Shown: one piece after another, positions 36,057-45,389 of the stretch
Layout: each line of letters opens with the position of its first letter
Numbering within the stretch: position 1 is the first letter of the stretch
Assembly (NCBI RefSeq): GCF_036884255.1
Contig: NZ_CP145605.1
Coordinates: 5,022,001-5,086,000 of the forward strand
DNA from: Paenibacillus tundrae
GTDB taxonomy: Bacteria > Bacillota > Bacilli > Paenibacillales > Paenibacillaceae
Direction: 5' to 3'
DNA length: 64,000 bases
Program-made: the position numbers and the translations under genes
The notes under the pieces: generated by a model
What the model saw: only the letters and a program-made list of their open reading frames with translations
The model's database searches: none
What the model was told of the DNA's origin: nothing

Positions 36057-37679
36057 TTATTGCTGAATCCAGGGATTACGACGGCTTTTAGTTGAGCTGC
36101 GTTTGTTTGTTTTCGTTTTACGAGCTTCAGCTTCTTTGGAAGATACCGATACTTTAGAAGTTCTTTTGCCTGCTGGCTTGGCAGTTCTGCGTTTCGCTAC
36201 CCCACTTTTCCCTGCCGTTTGTTTCGCTTTATCACCATTGTTGTCATTTTCTCCACCTTCGAAGTTGGTCTGACTAAGATTAGCTTCCTCACGACCACTT
36301 TTCTTACCCCCAGCGTGCTCTTGGGATGGATATAGTTCACCAAAAGCGCCTAGTGGGGATGGCGGCACCATATTTTGTGATGGATATGGATTTTGATATG
36401 CGTACTCAACGGGTTGATACGGAACTGCAGGTGGAGCCATATTGGGATGCCCGCCATATGGACTATACATTCCCCAAGCAGGATCATTGTACCCTGGAGC
36501 TACGTGACCATAATTTGGCGCATGTGTATGTCCTCCACATCCACATGGCGGATATGGAAGTACCGAATAAGGAGAGATAAATGGCGGCTGATTCATGGCA
36601 TGCTCCGCGGCGAAAGATGGGAACGGGCTATTCACTTGAGCAGAAGGTGCTTGCGGATATGCATTATTAGCCACCATTGGAGCGGAATTCGGCATTGCAT
36701 TGTTATGATTAAAATCAGGTTCATTATTGGATGATAAGTGTTGCACCTCATATGGACTTATATCCGTTATCCCTGGGAAACCAGCATTGTTACTATACCC
36801 AGCAATATACGTTGCTTGTTGCGCAGTATACACCTCTTGTGCAGGTACAGGAACCTGGGTATATGGGTATTCTGCTGGTGCATGGTGAAGTTTACTTCCA
36901 CAACCACATGGAGATTTGGTCGCAGGTGACACTTCAACTGGAGCTTTTGTATTCGGTATAGCTGGCAAAGGCATAATTTCAGGTGACAGATTCGGCATTG
37001 TATACTTCGGAGCTTCTGGAAGAGGCTTTACTTGTGCCGTTGGCGCAAGGTTTTCTTTTTTCTCCGGCTCCTTCGTTGGCTTAACTTCTGGAATTTCAGG
37101 TAACTGAGGTAGCACTTCCAGTTCAGGCATTACATTAGGTGGCACGGGATTAGCCGGCTTAGGCGTTGGAGCAGGCTGTTCTTTGATCGGTTCGGGCACT
37201 ACCGGTGTAGGTGGTGGGGATGATGGTACTGGAGCTTCCGGTGTTACCGGCTCCTCTTTTACACCCGTATATTCTTTTCCCTCAGGAGAGAGCTTTTCAT
37301 GAGCTGCAACATTACTCGCTCCGTTCTCAGTTCCTGTGTTGCCCTGAACTTGCATGGAAGGAATGTATACTGTCTCCCCCACCAGAAGTGCATTTGGGTT
37401 TTTCAATTGTGGATTGGCATTAATCATATCCTTCAGCGGGACGCCCCATGCCTGCGATAACTTCCACAACGAATCTCCTTGTTGAACTTTATGACTGTGC
37501 AATACTCCCTCAGGTTTGGGTGTTACAGGTGCAGCAGGAATCTTCACCTTCATCCCAATATCCAGCTTATCCGGATCGCTGATTTGCGGATTGGCCGCAA
37601 TAATTTTGTCGAGCGCCACATTATATTTTTGGGACAGCAGGTACAATGTGTCGCCTTTTTTCACCATGTGTATTTTCAC
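36057..37679 (-). CDS. safA: LysM-domain spore coat morphogenetic protein, SafA-like
   Basis: A 540-residue protein with two N-terminal LysM domains (residues about 2-48 and 62-108; G-D-T-L-Y-L-L and G-D-S-L-W-K-L). A long Pro/Val/Glu-rich middle follows, then a Tyr/Pro/Asn/Gly-rich region with two cysteine clusters (C-G-C-G near 260 and 385), and a Lys/Arg/Ser/Thr-rich tail. B. subtilis SafA has an N-terminal LysM and a low-complexity body and builds the inner coat at the cortex interface; the composition and the neighbourhood suggest the same role. The two LysM repeats and the CGCG clusters differ from SafA. The GTG start is ten bases after AGGAGG. No signal peptide, as expected for a mother-cell protein. 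Confidence 0.75.
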   Translation of the reverse strand: MKIHMVKKGDTLYLLSQKYNVALDKIIAANPQISDPDKLDIGMKVKIPAAPVTPKPEGVLHSHKVQQGDSLWKLSQAWGVPLKDMINANPQLKNPNALLVGETVYIPSMQVQGNTGTENGASNVAAHEKLSPEGKEYTGVKEEPVTPEAPVPSSPPPTPVVPEPIKEQPAPTPKPANPVPPNVMPELEVLPQLPEIPEVKPTKEPEKKENLAPTAQVKPLPEAPKYTMPNLSPEIMPLPAIPNTKAPVEVSPATKSPCGCGSKLHHAPAEYPYTQVPVPAQEVYTAQQATYIAGYSNNAGFPGITDISPYEVQHLSSNNEPDFNHNNAMPNSAPMVANNAYPQAPSAQVNSPFPSFAAEHAMNQPPFISPYSVLPYPPCGCGGHTHAPNYGHVAPGYNDPAWGMYSPYGGHPNMAPPAVPYQPVEYAYQNPYPSQNMVPPSPLGAFGELYPSQEHAGGKKSGREEANLSQTNFEGGENDNNGDKAKQTAGKSGVAKRRTAKPAGKRTSKVSVSSKEAEARKTKTNKRSSTKSRRNPWIQQ

Positions 37680-37780
37680 TGGGAACTAACCTCCTAGACG
37701 TGATACTTGGGCAGTGCATTCGCCCATACCGTTACTACATCCTATGCAGAAACTAGGCTAATGACATCACCTAAACAAAA

Positions 37781-37848
37781 AAAATCCTTCTCTCTTCAAA
37801 AACCGCATACTTTGGGGTATGACGATCCCTGATAGATCAGAAGGATTT
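37781..37848 (-). terminator. Terminator of ilvE
   Basis: On the minus strand AAATCCTTCT pairs with AGAAGGATTT across an inner hairpin (CATAC/GTATG), followed by a run of Ts. It begins 30 bases past the ilvE stop. Confidence 0.75.
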
Positions 37849-37877
37849 CACGTTCTATATTCAGCTGTATTCGTTGT

Positions 37878-38762
37878 TTAGGCTTCCCAAACTTTGTATC
37901 CGTCTTTGTCCACAATTTGTCGGAACGCTTCAAGAAGTTTTAATGTGATCGGACCTGCAACGCCTGAACCGATTGTTCTTCCATCAACTTCATAAGCAGC
38001 GATAACTTCTGCAGCCGTACCTGTGAAGAAGACCTCATCCGCGATGTAGACATCATGGAGGGTAAACGGAATCTCTTTCAGCTCGATGTTCAGTTCACCA
38101 CATAGATCAATAATTGCCTGGCGCGTAATCCCTTCCAAGGCACCAAGATAACAAGGCGGTGTGTAGACAACCCCATTTTTGATAATAAAAATGTTATCGC
38201 TAGAACCTTCAGTAACATAACCTTGAGAGTTCAACATGATCGCTTCACCAGCACCTGCATAGTTGGACTGGATTTTGACAAGTACGTTATTAAGATAGTT
38301 CAACGATTTAATTTTGGGATTAAGTGCGTCCGGAATATTACGACGTTGGGAGACAGATACAGCTTTCAAACCAGTAAGATAAGCTTCTTCTGGATAGATG
38401 GCCAATTGCTCCACAATAATAATCACAGATGCTTTTGGACAACGCAGCGGATCTAATCCCAAGTTCCCAGGACCCCGCGAAACAATTAAACGAATATAAC
38501 CATTGCGCATATCGTTACGACGTACTGTTTCAGCCATCACGTCTAACATTTCTTCATAAGACAGAGGGATGTTTAGATTAATGGATTTGGCTGAATCATA
38601 CAATCGATCCAAATGCGCCTTGCATCTAAAAATGTTTCCGTTATATATCCGGATACCTTCGAAAATCCCATCTCCATACAAAAAACCATGATCATATACC
38701 GAAACAGTTGCGTTCTCCTTGGTCACAAATTGACCGTCCAAATAAATCCACTGTTCTGACAT
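37878..38762 (-). CDS. ilvE: Branched-chain amino-acid aminotransferase
   Basis: A 294-residue class IV PLP enzyme for the last step of Leu, Ile and Val synthesis. The motifs are Y-G-D-G-I-F-E-G-I-R (about 31-40), R-G-P-G-N-L-G, the PLP lysine in P-K-I-K-S-L-N-Y-L-N-N, E-G-S-S-D-N-I-F and F-F-T-G-T-A-A-E-V. D-amino-acid aminotransferases share the fold, but F-E-G-I-R favours IlvE. The ATG at 38762 lies 11 bases after GGAGG; a GTG 12 bases earlier touches the site. It is downstream of pheA with a 143-base gap and may have its own promoter. Confidence 0.9.
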   Translation of the reverse strand: MSEQWIYLDGQFVTKENATVSVYDHGFLYGDGIFEGIRIYNGNIFRCKAHLDRLYDSAKSINLNIPLSYEEMLDVMAETVRRNDMRNGYIRLIVSRGPGNLGLDPLRCPKASVIIIVEQLAIYPEEAYLTGLKAVSVSQRRNIPDALNPKIKSLNYLNNVLVKIQSNYAGAGEAIMLNSQGYVTEGSSDNIFIIKNGVVYTPPCYLGALEGITRQAIIDLCGELNIELKEIPFTLHDVYIADEVFFTGTAAEVIAAYEVDGRTIGSGVAGPITLKLLEAFRQIVDKDGYKVWEA

Positions 38763-38905
38763 GGATGACTGCACCTCCGTTAAATGTCCTATCCTTCACT
38801 CACGAAAAATATCATCAGATTCACTTATTGTACAACAATTGACAAGCATTCACGTGTGAGAATTACCCCATTTTTAGTCCCAACCTCTATTAATCCAGCC
38901 CATGT

Positions 38906-39787
38906 TTAGGTTGTTTTCAAAGAGGGATAAGTAAAACAAGGATAACTTCCAAGGACACGCACCTGGCAATTCAAAGCCTCGATCTCTGCCATCGCTGCCG
39001 TCAGCAGCACAGAATCAACAGCTTCTTTTACATCAATATAAAAATAATAACTGCCAAGCCGCTTCTTCGTTGGACGCGATTCGAGCCTGGTCAGATTCAG
39101 CTTACGCCAAGCAAACGCGGACAACACCTGATGAAGGGCACCAGGTGCATCCTCAGGTAATGTAACCAATAGACTCGTCTTTACATGATCCGGTTCACGG
39201 GGAATCTGAACAGGCTCATGACCAATCAAAACAAAACGAGTGTAGTTATTGTCATGATCAGTAACTCGCTCAGCCATAATATCCAAGCCATGCTTCTGAG
39301 CGGCTAATCTTGTACCAATCGCAGCCCAGCCTTTACCTGGGTTCTTCTTAACCAGTTCCACCGCCTCAGCTGTACTGTTCACTCCCTCAAGATCCGCATC
39401 AGGAGAATGTGTACGAATGAAGTTCTGGCACTGCGGGATGGCTACCGGATGAGACATGAGCTTGGTGATTTTTCCAAAATCATATCCACCCTCATCGTTC
39501 CTAAACTCCGAGCCATGTCCGATAACATTCTGAATTGATGGGTATACCCATTCAGCTTGCATCGCAATATCCACTTCATTAACGAGCCAGTCCATATGTA
39601 GACTAACCGAGCCTTCAATCGTATTCTCGATTGGAATGACGCTATATTGAGAATTCCCGCTATCTGTCGCACGGAAAACATCTGAAATGAGTTTGGAGTG
39701 AAGCAATTCTAACGGTTCACCATTAAACAGGAAATCGACTGCTTCATGGGAGACTGAACCTTCTGGCAATACTGCAATTCGTTTCAT
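38906..39787 (-). CDS. pheA: Prephenate dehydratase
   Basis: The 293-residue monofunctional enzyme converts prephenate to phenylpyruvate. The catalytic T-R-F (in N-Y-T-R-F-V-L-I-G) is at about residues 187-189, and I-E-N-T-I-E-G-S-V at 52-60. The C-terminal ACT domain carries the E-S-R-P-T-K allosteric motif for phenylalanine feedback. The N terminus (M-K-R-I-A-V-L-P-E-G-S-V-S-H-E-A) is slightly divergent from the usual G-P-x-G-T-F. Its ATG overlaps the thrB stop by four bases, so phenylalanine and threonine synthesis are joined in one operon. Confidence 0.94.
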   Translation of the reverse strand: MKRIAVLPEGSVSHEAVDFLFNGEPLELLHSKLISDVFRATDSGNSQYSVIPIENTIEGSVSLHMDWLVNEVDIAMQAEWVYPSIQNVIGHGSEFRNDEGGYDFGKITKLMSHPVAIPQCQNFIRTHSPDADLEGVNSTAEAVELVKKNPGKGWAAIGTRLAAQKHGLDIMAERVTDHDNNYTRFVLIGHEPVQIPREPDHVKTSLLVTLPEDAPGALHQVLSAFAWRKLNLTRLESRPTKKRLGSYYFYIDVKEAVDSVLLTAAMAEIEALNCQVRVLGSYPCFTYPSLKTT

Positions 39788-40752
39788 GCTTTAACGTCTC
39801 CTTTAACTCTGTGCAAAAAAGGTGTGTCGTCTTGATCAGGCAACACCGTGACACCATCGAGATCCGGATCAAGCCACATCGCTGTCGCCGTAATGCCTTC
39901 ACGCCCCATGGTATCGATTAAATATTGCTCAAGTTCTTTTTTTCGTTGACTATGGCGATCTACAAAGGTAATGACAGTTGGACCCGCACCACTTAATGCA
40001 GCACCAAGAGCCCCGTGATCTACCGCGTGCTCCAAAATCTCTGCCATCCCTGGAACTAATGAAGCTCTGTAGGGTTGATGCAAACGATCGGACATCGCTT
40101 TATGAATCATATCTAAGCGTCCACTCGACAGTGCAGCCACCAAAAGAGAAGACCTGCTGATGTTGTGCACAATATCAGGCATTCCGAATTGCTGTGGAAT
40201 GATACCTCTCGCTTTGGTTGTGGATAGTTGAAAGTCTGGGACAATCACTAACGCTTCTAAATCCTGAGCCGGCTCAATACGAATATGATCTACATGATCT
40301 CCATCCCAGGCCGCTGCGATAATCCCGCCATACAAGGAAGCACCTACATTGTCTGGATGTTTCTCTAGCGAAGTAGCCATGTCCAAGAGCTTCGTGTCTG
40401 ATAAAGGTGAACCAATTAACGCATTAGCTGCGGCTAGAGCACCAACAATAGCGGATGCACTACTTCCTAAACCACGTGTAAGTGGAATATTGGACAGCAT
40501 AGAAATCTCCAGTTCGGGAACGGAGACTCCCGCTTCATTGAAAACCATCTGCGCAACCTCGTATATCAGGTTAGATTTATCCGTCGGTAAACCAGTTAGA
40601 TGGTCTCCATGCAGATGAAAGGTTGTCTGCTCAGCAGGTTTCATTTCAAGCCAAGCATATAAAGATAAAGCCATACCCAGGGTATCAAACCCTGGGCCTA
40701 AATTTGCTGTACTTGCAGGTACTTTGACTGTAACTTTTTGTTTCAGGCTCAT
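39784..40752 (-). CDS. thrB: Homoserine kinase
   Basis: GHMP-family kinase of 322 residues that phosphorylates homoserine. The ATP loop P-L-T-R-G-L-G-S-S-A-S-A is at about residues 89-100. The N terminus has V-P-A-S-T-A-N-L-G-P-G-F-D, and the C-terminal A-A-L-S-G-A-G-P-T motif is intact. It overlaps thrC by four bases at its start and pheA by four at its end, so the three are translationally coupled. Confidence 0.96.
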   Translation of the reverse strand: MSLKQKVTVKVPASTANLGPGFDTLGMALSLYAWLEMKPAEQTTFHLHGDHLTGLPTDKSNLIYEVAQMVFNEAGVSVPELEISMLSNIPLTRGLGSSASAIVGALAAANALIGSPLSDTKLLDMATSLEKHPDNVGASLYGGIIAAAWDGDHVDHIRIEPAQDLEALVIVPDFQLSTTKARGIIPQQFGMPDIVHNISRSSLLVAALSSGRLDMIHKAMSDRLHQPYRASLVPGMAEILEHAVDHGALGAALSGAGPTVITFVDRHSQRKKELEQYLIDTMGREGITATAMWLDPDLDGVTVLPDQDDTPFLHRVKGDVKA

Positions 40753-41819
40753 ACGGACTGTTGCTCCAGTTGTGCAATTGCCGCCATAACCGCTTCTTCC
40801 GTATCTTCCACAACAAGTGGCTCTGTTGCTACTGTTTTAATTGCGATATTTGGATCTTTCAAGCCGTGACCTGTCAATACACAGACAACAGTCTCTCCAC
40901 CTTTAAAGTATCCTTCTTGTTTCAATTTATATACTCCTGCGACCGAGGCAGCAGATGCAGGTTCAGCAAAGATACCTTCACGAGCCGCAATGGTGCGGTA
41001 TGCTGTCAATATTTCTTCATCCGTTACGTAGTTGATCTGTCCACCGGACTCTTCAGCTGCAGCAACCGCTGTTTTCCAGCTTGCTGGATTACCAATTCGA
41101 ATAGCTGTAGCCACTGTTTCAGGTTCCAGGATCGGTTCACCTTTAACGATAGCCATAGCACCCTCAGCCTCAAAACCAACCATACGTGGCAAGGAATTCG
41201 ATTTACCTGCCTCTTTGTACTCTTTGAAGCCTTTCCAGTATGCAGAGATATTCCCCGCATTACCTACTGGAATCGCCAATACATCTGGAGCTTGACCCAA
41301 TTGATCTACCACTTCAAATGCAGCTGTCTTTTGTCCTTCAATACGGAACGGATTGACAGAGTTTACAAGTGTGATAGGATGTTTAGCCGTGATCTCACGG
41401 ACGATCTCCAAGGCACGGTCAAAGTTACCATTAATCGCAATAACTTTAGCACCGTAGATCATAGCTTGAGCAAGCTTACCCAGAGCGATGTTGTTATTCG
41501 GAATCAACACGATACAATTCAAACCACCGCGAGCCGCATAGGCAGCAGCAGCAGCAGACGTATTACCTGTTGAAGCACACATGATCGTGCGACTTCCTTC
41601 TTCCATTGCTTTTGCTACAGCCATAACCATACCACGGTCTTTGAATGAACCACTTGGGTTCAAGCCTTCATATTTGAAATATAAGTTCAAGCCAAGTTCT
41701 TTAGACAGATTTTCTGCATGAACCAGGGGTGTATTTCCTTCTTGCAGCGTAAGCATAGGTGTATTTTCATTAACCGGAAGGTATTCTTTATAAGTTTGCA
41801 GTAGTCCTTGATATCTCAT
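40749..41819 (-). CDS. thrC: Threonine synthase
   Basis: The 356-residue fold-type II PLP enzyme converts O-phosphohomoserine to threonine. The PLP lysine is in N-P-S-G-S-F-K-D-R-G (about residue 59), the phosphate-binding loop is G-N-A-G-N, and S-T-G-N-T-S-A-A-A-A-A-Y-A is present. The length matches the short bacterial form. The ATG at 41819 lies ten bases after AAGGAG; upstream in-frame codons have no site. It follows hom by 99 bases. Confidence 0.96.
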   Translation of the reverse strand: MRYQGLLQTYKEYLPVNENTPMLTLQEGNTPLVHAENLSKELGLNLYFKYEGLNPSGSFKDRGMVMAVAKAMEEGSRTIMCASTGNTSAAAAAYAARGGLNCIVLIPNNNIALGKLAQAMIYGAKVIAINGNFDRALEIVREITAKHPITLVNSVNPFRIEGQKTAAFEVVDQLGQAPDVLAIPVGNAGNISAYWKGFKEYKEAGKSNSLPRMVGFEAEGAMAIVKGEPILEPETVATAIRIGNPASWKTAVAAAEESGGQINYVTDEEILTAYRTIAAREGIFAEPASAASVAGVYKLKQEGYFKGGETVVCVLTGHGLKDPNIAIKTVATEPLVVEDTEEAVMAAIAQLEQQSV

Positions 41820-41918
41820 TGTAAGTAAGCTCCTTTGTCGTTTAAAGTTCCACATTGGGTTCTATATAGATTCATTTCATTATAGATCAGTGCATGTGTT
41901 GTCATTGAACGCAGAATG

Positions 41919-43205
41919 TTATCCTTCAACTCGGTATACACTCTTAATTCGGCGAATAACGTTAAGTGATTCAAAGTGCCTAAGCACCTTGTCCATGCTT
42001 GCCTTGCTTGCATTATGGGTAACAATAATAATCTCAGCATCAGGGTTAGTCTCATTAGGTTGTTGAACAACCGATGCCAGACTCACCTCATACTCTGCAA
42101 AAATTTGCGTGATTTGTGCGAGTACCCCTGCCTTATCGTCTACATGCAACAAGATGAAGTTCTTCGACAAAATCTGTTCGTCACTTTGGAGCCGTTTAGG
42201 TTTATAAGGTACGATTGCTTTAAGCCCATTTACCCCAAGCTTAAGGTTTTTGATGACAGCCACGATGTCAGCTACAACAGAAGTTGCTGTTGGAAGCTCT
42301 CCTGCTCCTGCACCATAGAACATCGTCTCCCCTACCGCTTCACCATGAACATAAACGGCATTGAAAACCCCGTTAACGGAGGCAATCGGATGATTCTGTC
42401 TAACCATTGTAGGCTGAACACTAATCGTGATCTCGTCATCTTGACGGTCAGCAATACCGAGTAGCTTCATTTCATATCCGAGTCTTCTAGCATACGTAAT
42501 ATCTTCACGGGTCACGGATGATATCCCACGAACTGTTACATCCTGCAACTCAACATTGGTACGAAAACCTAATGTGCTCAATATCGCCATTTTACGAGCG
42601 GCATCGAGTCCCTCTACATCTGAAGTAGGGTCAGTCTCTGCGTAGCCAAGTGCCTGTGCTTCTGCCAAGACTTCCTCATATGAGGCGCCTTCCTGGCTCA
42701 TTTTAGTCAAAATATAGTTCGTTGTGCCGTTCACGATCCCCATAATTCGAGTAATTCGATCCGATGAGAATCCCTCAATTAGAGTACGGATGATGGGAAT
42801 TCCACCAGCTACGCTGGCTTCATAAAATACGTCACACTGTTTCTCCTGTGCCTTCGCCAATATCTCAGACCCATGCAGAGCCATTAAATCTTTGTTAGCT
42901 GTTACAATGTGCTTGCCGCGCTCCAATGCTTCCAGAATATACGCTTTCGTCTGATCAATCCCACCCATAACTTCGACGATTACATCGATATCGGGGTGTC
43001 GAATAACTTCCCAAGGGTCTTCTGTGAGCTTTGCACGATCAACGGCAATAACGCGATCTTTCTCTGTATTCTTTACAGCAATCTTCTCAATAACTATGGG
43101 AGAGCCGACCTGACTGCTCAGATCCTCCTGGTTCCCCTCTACGATGCGAACGACCCCTGTACCTACAGTTCCCAAACCCAACAATCCTACTTTTACTGGT
43201 TTCAC
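41919..43205 (-). CDS. hom: Homoserine dehydrogenase
   Basis: About 428 residues. The N-terminal Rossmann domain has G-L-G-T-V-G-T-G-V. The catalytic middle contains A-N-K-D, E-A-S-V-A-G-G-I-P and the D-V-E-G-L-D-A-A-R-K segment. The C-terminal ACT domain (from about 345) is for threonine feedback. The GTG at 43205 is ten bases after GGGGG; an ATG nine bases earlier is almost on top of the site. It is the second gene of the pheB-hom-thrCB-pheA operon. Confidence 0.95.
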   Translation of the reverse strand: MKPVKVGLLGLGTVGTGVVRIVEGNQEDLSSQVGSPIVIEKIAVKNTEKDRVIAVDRAKLTEDPWEVIRHPDIDVIVEVMGGIDQTKAYILEALERGKHIVTANKDLMALHGSEILAKAQEKQCDVFYEASVAGGIPIIRTLIEGFSSDRITRIMGIVNGTTNYILTKMSQEGASYEEVLAEAQALGYAETDPTSDVEGLDAARKMAILSTLGFRTNVELQDVTVRGISSVTREDITYARRLGYEMKLLGIADRQDDEITISVQPTMVRQNHPIASVNGVFNAVYVHGEAVGETMFYGAGAGELPTATSVVADIVAVIKNLKLGVNGLKAIVPYKPKRLQSDEQILSKNFILLHVDDKAGVLAQITQIFAEYEVSLASVVQQPNETNPDAEIIIVTHNASKASMDKVLRHFESLNVIRRIKSVYRVEG

Positions 43206-43308
43206 TAACGACATACCCCCTATATCTCTTCTTGCTGTCACCTCTGTACTGTCGTACATCTGAACAACTTGTTCAACCTATATTGAACGTTATGAAGATA
43301 ACGTCTCG

Positions 43309-43746
43309 TTAACCTTGCCCTACAATGCGGGTGCGACGAACACCAGGCATTTCCTGCATTTGCTCCAACATGTCTCCAATCTCTCCGTGAAGATGCGATA
43401 TTTCTACCGAAATAACAACGTTCGCTCTTCCTTGAAGAGGAATACTCTGATTAATTGTAAGAACGTTAGCACCATAACCAGCCACATGTCCTAACACACG
43501 AGACAATATTCCAGACTGATGCTCCAGATCAATGGAAATGGTAACGATTCGTTCTCGTTCCAATTGATTGATCAAATGAATGCCGTCCTTATATTTATAA
43601 AAAGCACTGCGGCTTAACCCAACCTGCTCTACGGCTTCATGCACCGTTTTGACATCTCCCGCAGCAAGAAGCTCTTTCACTTGCATCGTCTTCACGACAG
43701 CTTCAGGCAAAATGTCTTCACGTACCAAGTAATAGCGTTCGTTCAC
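43309..43746 (-). CDS. pheB: PheB-type ACT-domain regulator with N-terminal helix-turn-helix
   Basis: The 145-residue protein is of the UPF0735/PheB type. An N-terminal segment (residues about 20-50, V-H-E-A-V-E-Q-V-G-L-S-R-S-A-F-Y) reads as a helix-turn-helix. A C-terminal ACT domain follows (about 65-140). ACT domains sense amino acids, and the gene heads the hom-thrC-thrB-pheA operon, so amino-acid-responsive control of this operon is a reasonable inference. In B. subtilis it stands between obg and pheA. The GTG start is seven bases after GAGG. No catalytic chorismate mutase residues are evident. Confidence 0.9.
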   Translation of the reverse strand: MNERYYLVREDILPEAVVKTMQVKELLAAGDVKTVHEAVEQVGLSRSAFYKYKDGIHLINQLERERIVTISIDLEHQSGILSRVLGHVAGYGANVLTINQSIPLQGRANVVISVEISHLHGEIGDMLEQMQEMPGVRRTRIVGQG

Positions 43747-43789
43747 AGAACGTCCTCTCCTCAAAGACTCATGTATTCATATAGTGGAC

Positions 43790-43818
43790 ATTATATAGGA
43801 TGTGGCGCAAAAGGGCAA
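43790..43818 (-). promoter_or_regulatory. Promoter of the pheB-hom-thrCB-pheA operon
   Basis: On the minus strand TTGCCC (43813-43818) and TATAAT (43790-43795) are 17 bases apart. The start lies near 43783, about 37 bases before pheB. No T-box or attenuator is visible in this short leader. Confidence 0.7.
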
Positions 43819-43980
43819 TACATTACATGTCTATTTTTTAAAAATATGTTCTTCACAGTATACAGCTTATCCCACGTTTATGTTATATCCATTGAACTAA
43901 AACCTATCTACACTGTTTTCTCTGCCCTTCGTCGTTCTCATGTAAATGTCTGATTTCATTTATATAAAAAAACAAAAAAA

Positions 43981-44017
43981 GCACAGAACTGCGGGTTGTT
44001 ATCCCACTGCTCTGTGC
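43981..44017 (-). terminator. Terminator after obg
   Basis: GCACAGA-CTG-GGG and complement form a stem of about 14 bp, followed on the minus strand by seven Ts, a G and more Ts. It separates obg from the pheB promoter. Confidence 0.85.
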
Positions 44018-44061
44018 AATTATTTAAATCACATTATGCATCGATCCAACATGAATGACGC

Positions 44062-45372
44062 TTAGTAGTAACTGCTACTCTCAACGAATTCAAATTCAAA
44101 GTCGCCGATCCGTACAATGGTACCCTCTTCTGCACCACGTTTACGCAACTCATCATCCACACCCATATAGCGCAATGTACGCGCAAGTTTGAGGATTGCC
44201 TCATGTGAGTTCAGCTGCATACGTTTCATCATGCGTTCAATTTTGGCACTTTCAACAATGAAGGTATCATTCTCACGCACAATGCGGAAACCTTCATCCT
44301 CTTTTTTGTCCAAACTAAACACTTTACGTTCCGAAATATCCGCTACTTCTTCAACAACTGGTTCATCCGGGATCTGATCTAACAGATCAGCCGCACGGTA
44401 CAACAGCTCTTGAATCCCTTGGCGAGTAAGCGACGAAATTGGCATAACTTCAATATCCGGATGAATCTCACGAACCTGTTGCAAGAACTTTTCTAGATTC
44501 TCTGCAGATTCCGGCATATCCATTTTATTTGCTGCCACAATCTGTGGTCTCTCCGCCAATGCAGAATTGTATAGTTTCAATTCATCGTTGATTTTTTGCC
44601 AGTCTTCAAAAGGATCGCGTCCTTCTGAACCAGACATATCAACCACATGCACGATGATACGAGTACGCTCAACATGGCGTAGGAACTCATGTCCGAGTCC
44701 GATCCCTTCATGCGCACCTTCAATGAGTCCTGGCAAATCTGCCATGACGAAGCTACGACCTTCGCCCACACCAACCACACCCAGATTAGGTGTAATAGTT
44801 GTAAAGTGATACGCCCCGATCTTTGGTTTAGCTGCTGAAACGACAGACAGTAATGTTGATTTGCCGACACTTGGGAAACCCACAAGTCCTACATCTGCCA
44901 TTACTTTGAGTTCAAGCACGATGTATCGCTCTTCGCCTTCTTCACCGTTCTCAGCAAGTTCAGGTGCAGGGTTATTTGGTGTGGCAAAACGAATGTTACC
45001 GCGTCCGCCTCGGCCGCCTTTGGCAACAACAACCTGCTGACCGTGACGTGTCAAATCGGCCAGTACTTCACCGCTGTCCTCATCAACAATAACTGTTCCT
45101 GGCGGGATACGAACAATCATATTCTCCGCATTGGCACCGTGTTGACTTTTGTTACGGCCTTTTTCACCACGCGGAGCCTTGAAGTGTCGCTGGTAACGGA
45201 AATCCATCAACGTCCGCAAACCTTCATCTACGCGGAAAATGATGTCAGCTCCTCTGCCTCCATCGCCCCCGGCAGGTCCGCCGTTTGGTACATATTTCTC
45301 ACGACGGAACGAAATAATTCCGTCTCCCCCGTCTCCGGCTTTCACATAAATCTTCGCTTTATCTACAAACAT
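44062..45372 (-). CDS. obg: GTPase Obg (CgtA)
   Basis: The 436-residue essential GTPase takes part in 50S ribosome assembly and the general stress and sporulation circuits. The glycine-rich Obg fold covers residues 1-158 (D-G-G-D-G-I-I-S-F-R-R-E). The G domain follows with G1 G-F-P-S-V-G-K-S-T, G3 D-L-P-G-L-I-E-G and G4 N-K-M-D. The OCT domain is at about 345-425. AGAAGGGG lies seven bases before the ATG. It starts 17 bases after the spo0B stop, the spo0B-obg pair of Bacillus. Confidence 0.97.
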   Translation of the reverse strand: MFVDKAKIYVKAGDGGDGIISFRREKYVPNGGPAGGDGGRGADIIFRVDEGLRTLMDFRYQRHFKAPRGEKGRNKSQHGANAENMIVRIPPGTVIVDEDSGEVLADLTRHGQQVVVAKGGRGGRGNIRFATPNNPAPELAENGEEGEERYIVLELKVMADVGLVGFPSVGKSTLLSVVSAAKPKIGAYHFTTITPNLGVVGVGEGRSFVMADLPGLIEGAHEGIGLGHEFLRHVERTRIIVHVVDMSGSEGRDPFEDWQKINDELKLYNSALAERPQIVAANKMDMPESAENLEKFLQQVREIHPDIEVMPISSLTRQGIQELLYRAADLLDQIPDEPVVEEVADISERKVFSLDKKEDEGFRIVRENDTFIVESAKIERMMKRMQLNSHEAILKLARTLRYMGVDDELRKRGAEEGTIVRIGDFEFEFVESSSYY

Positions 45373-45389
45373 TGGTTAACCCCTTCTTC

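Noticed and set aside
37700..37760. SigE or SigK promoter for the LysM gene (CATAGGAT near 37740)
   Set aside because: A -10-like sequence exists, but no -35 at the required distance.
38821..38880. Promoter or operator upstream of ilvE (TACAAT, TTGTACAA, TCACGTGTGA)
   Set aside because: The symmetric sequences are short and no -35 lies 16-18 bases from TACAAT.
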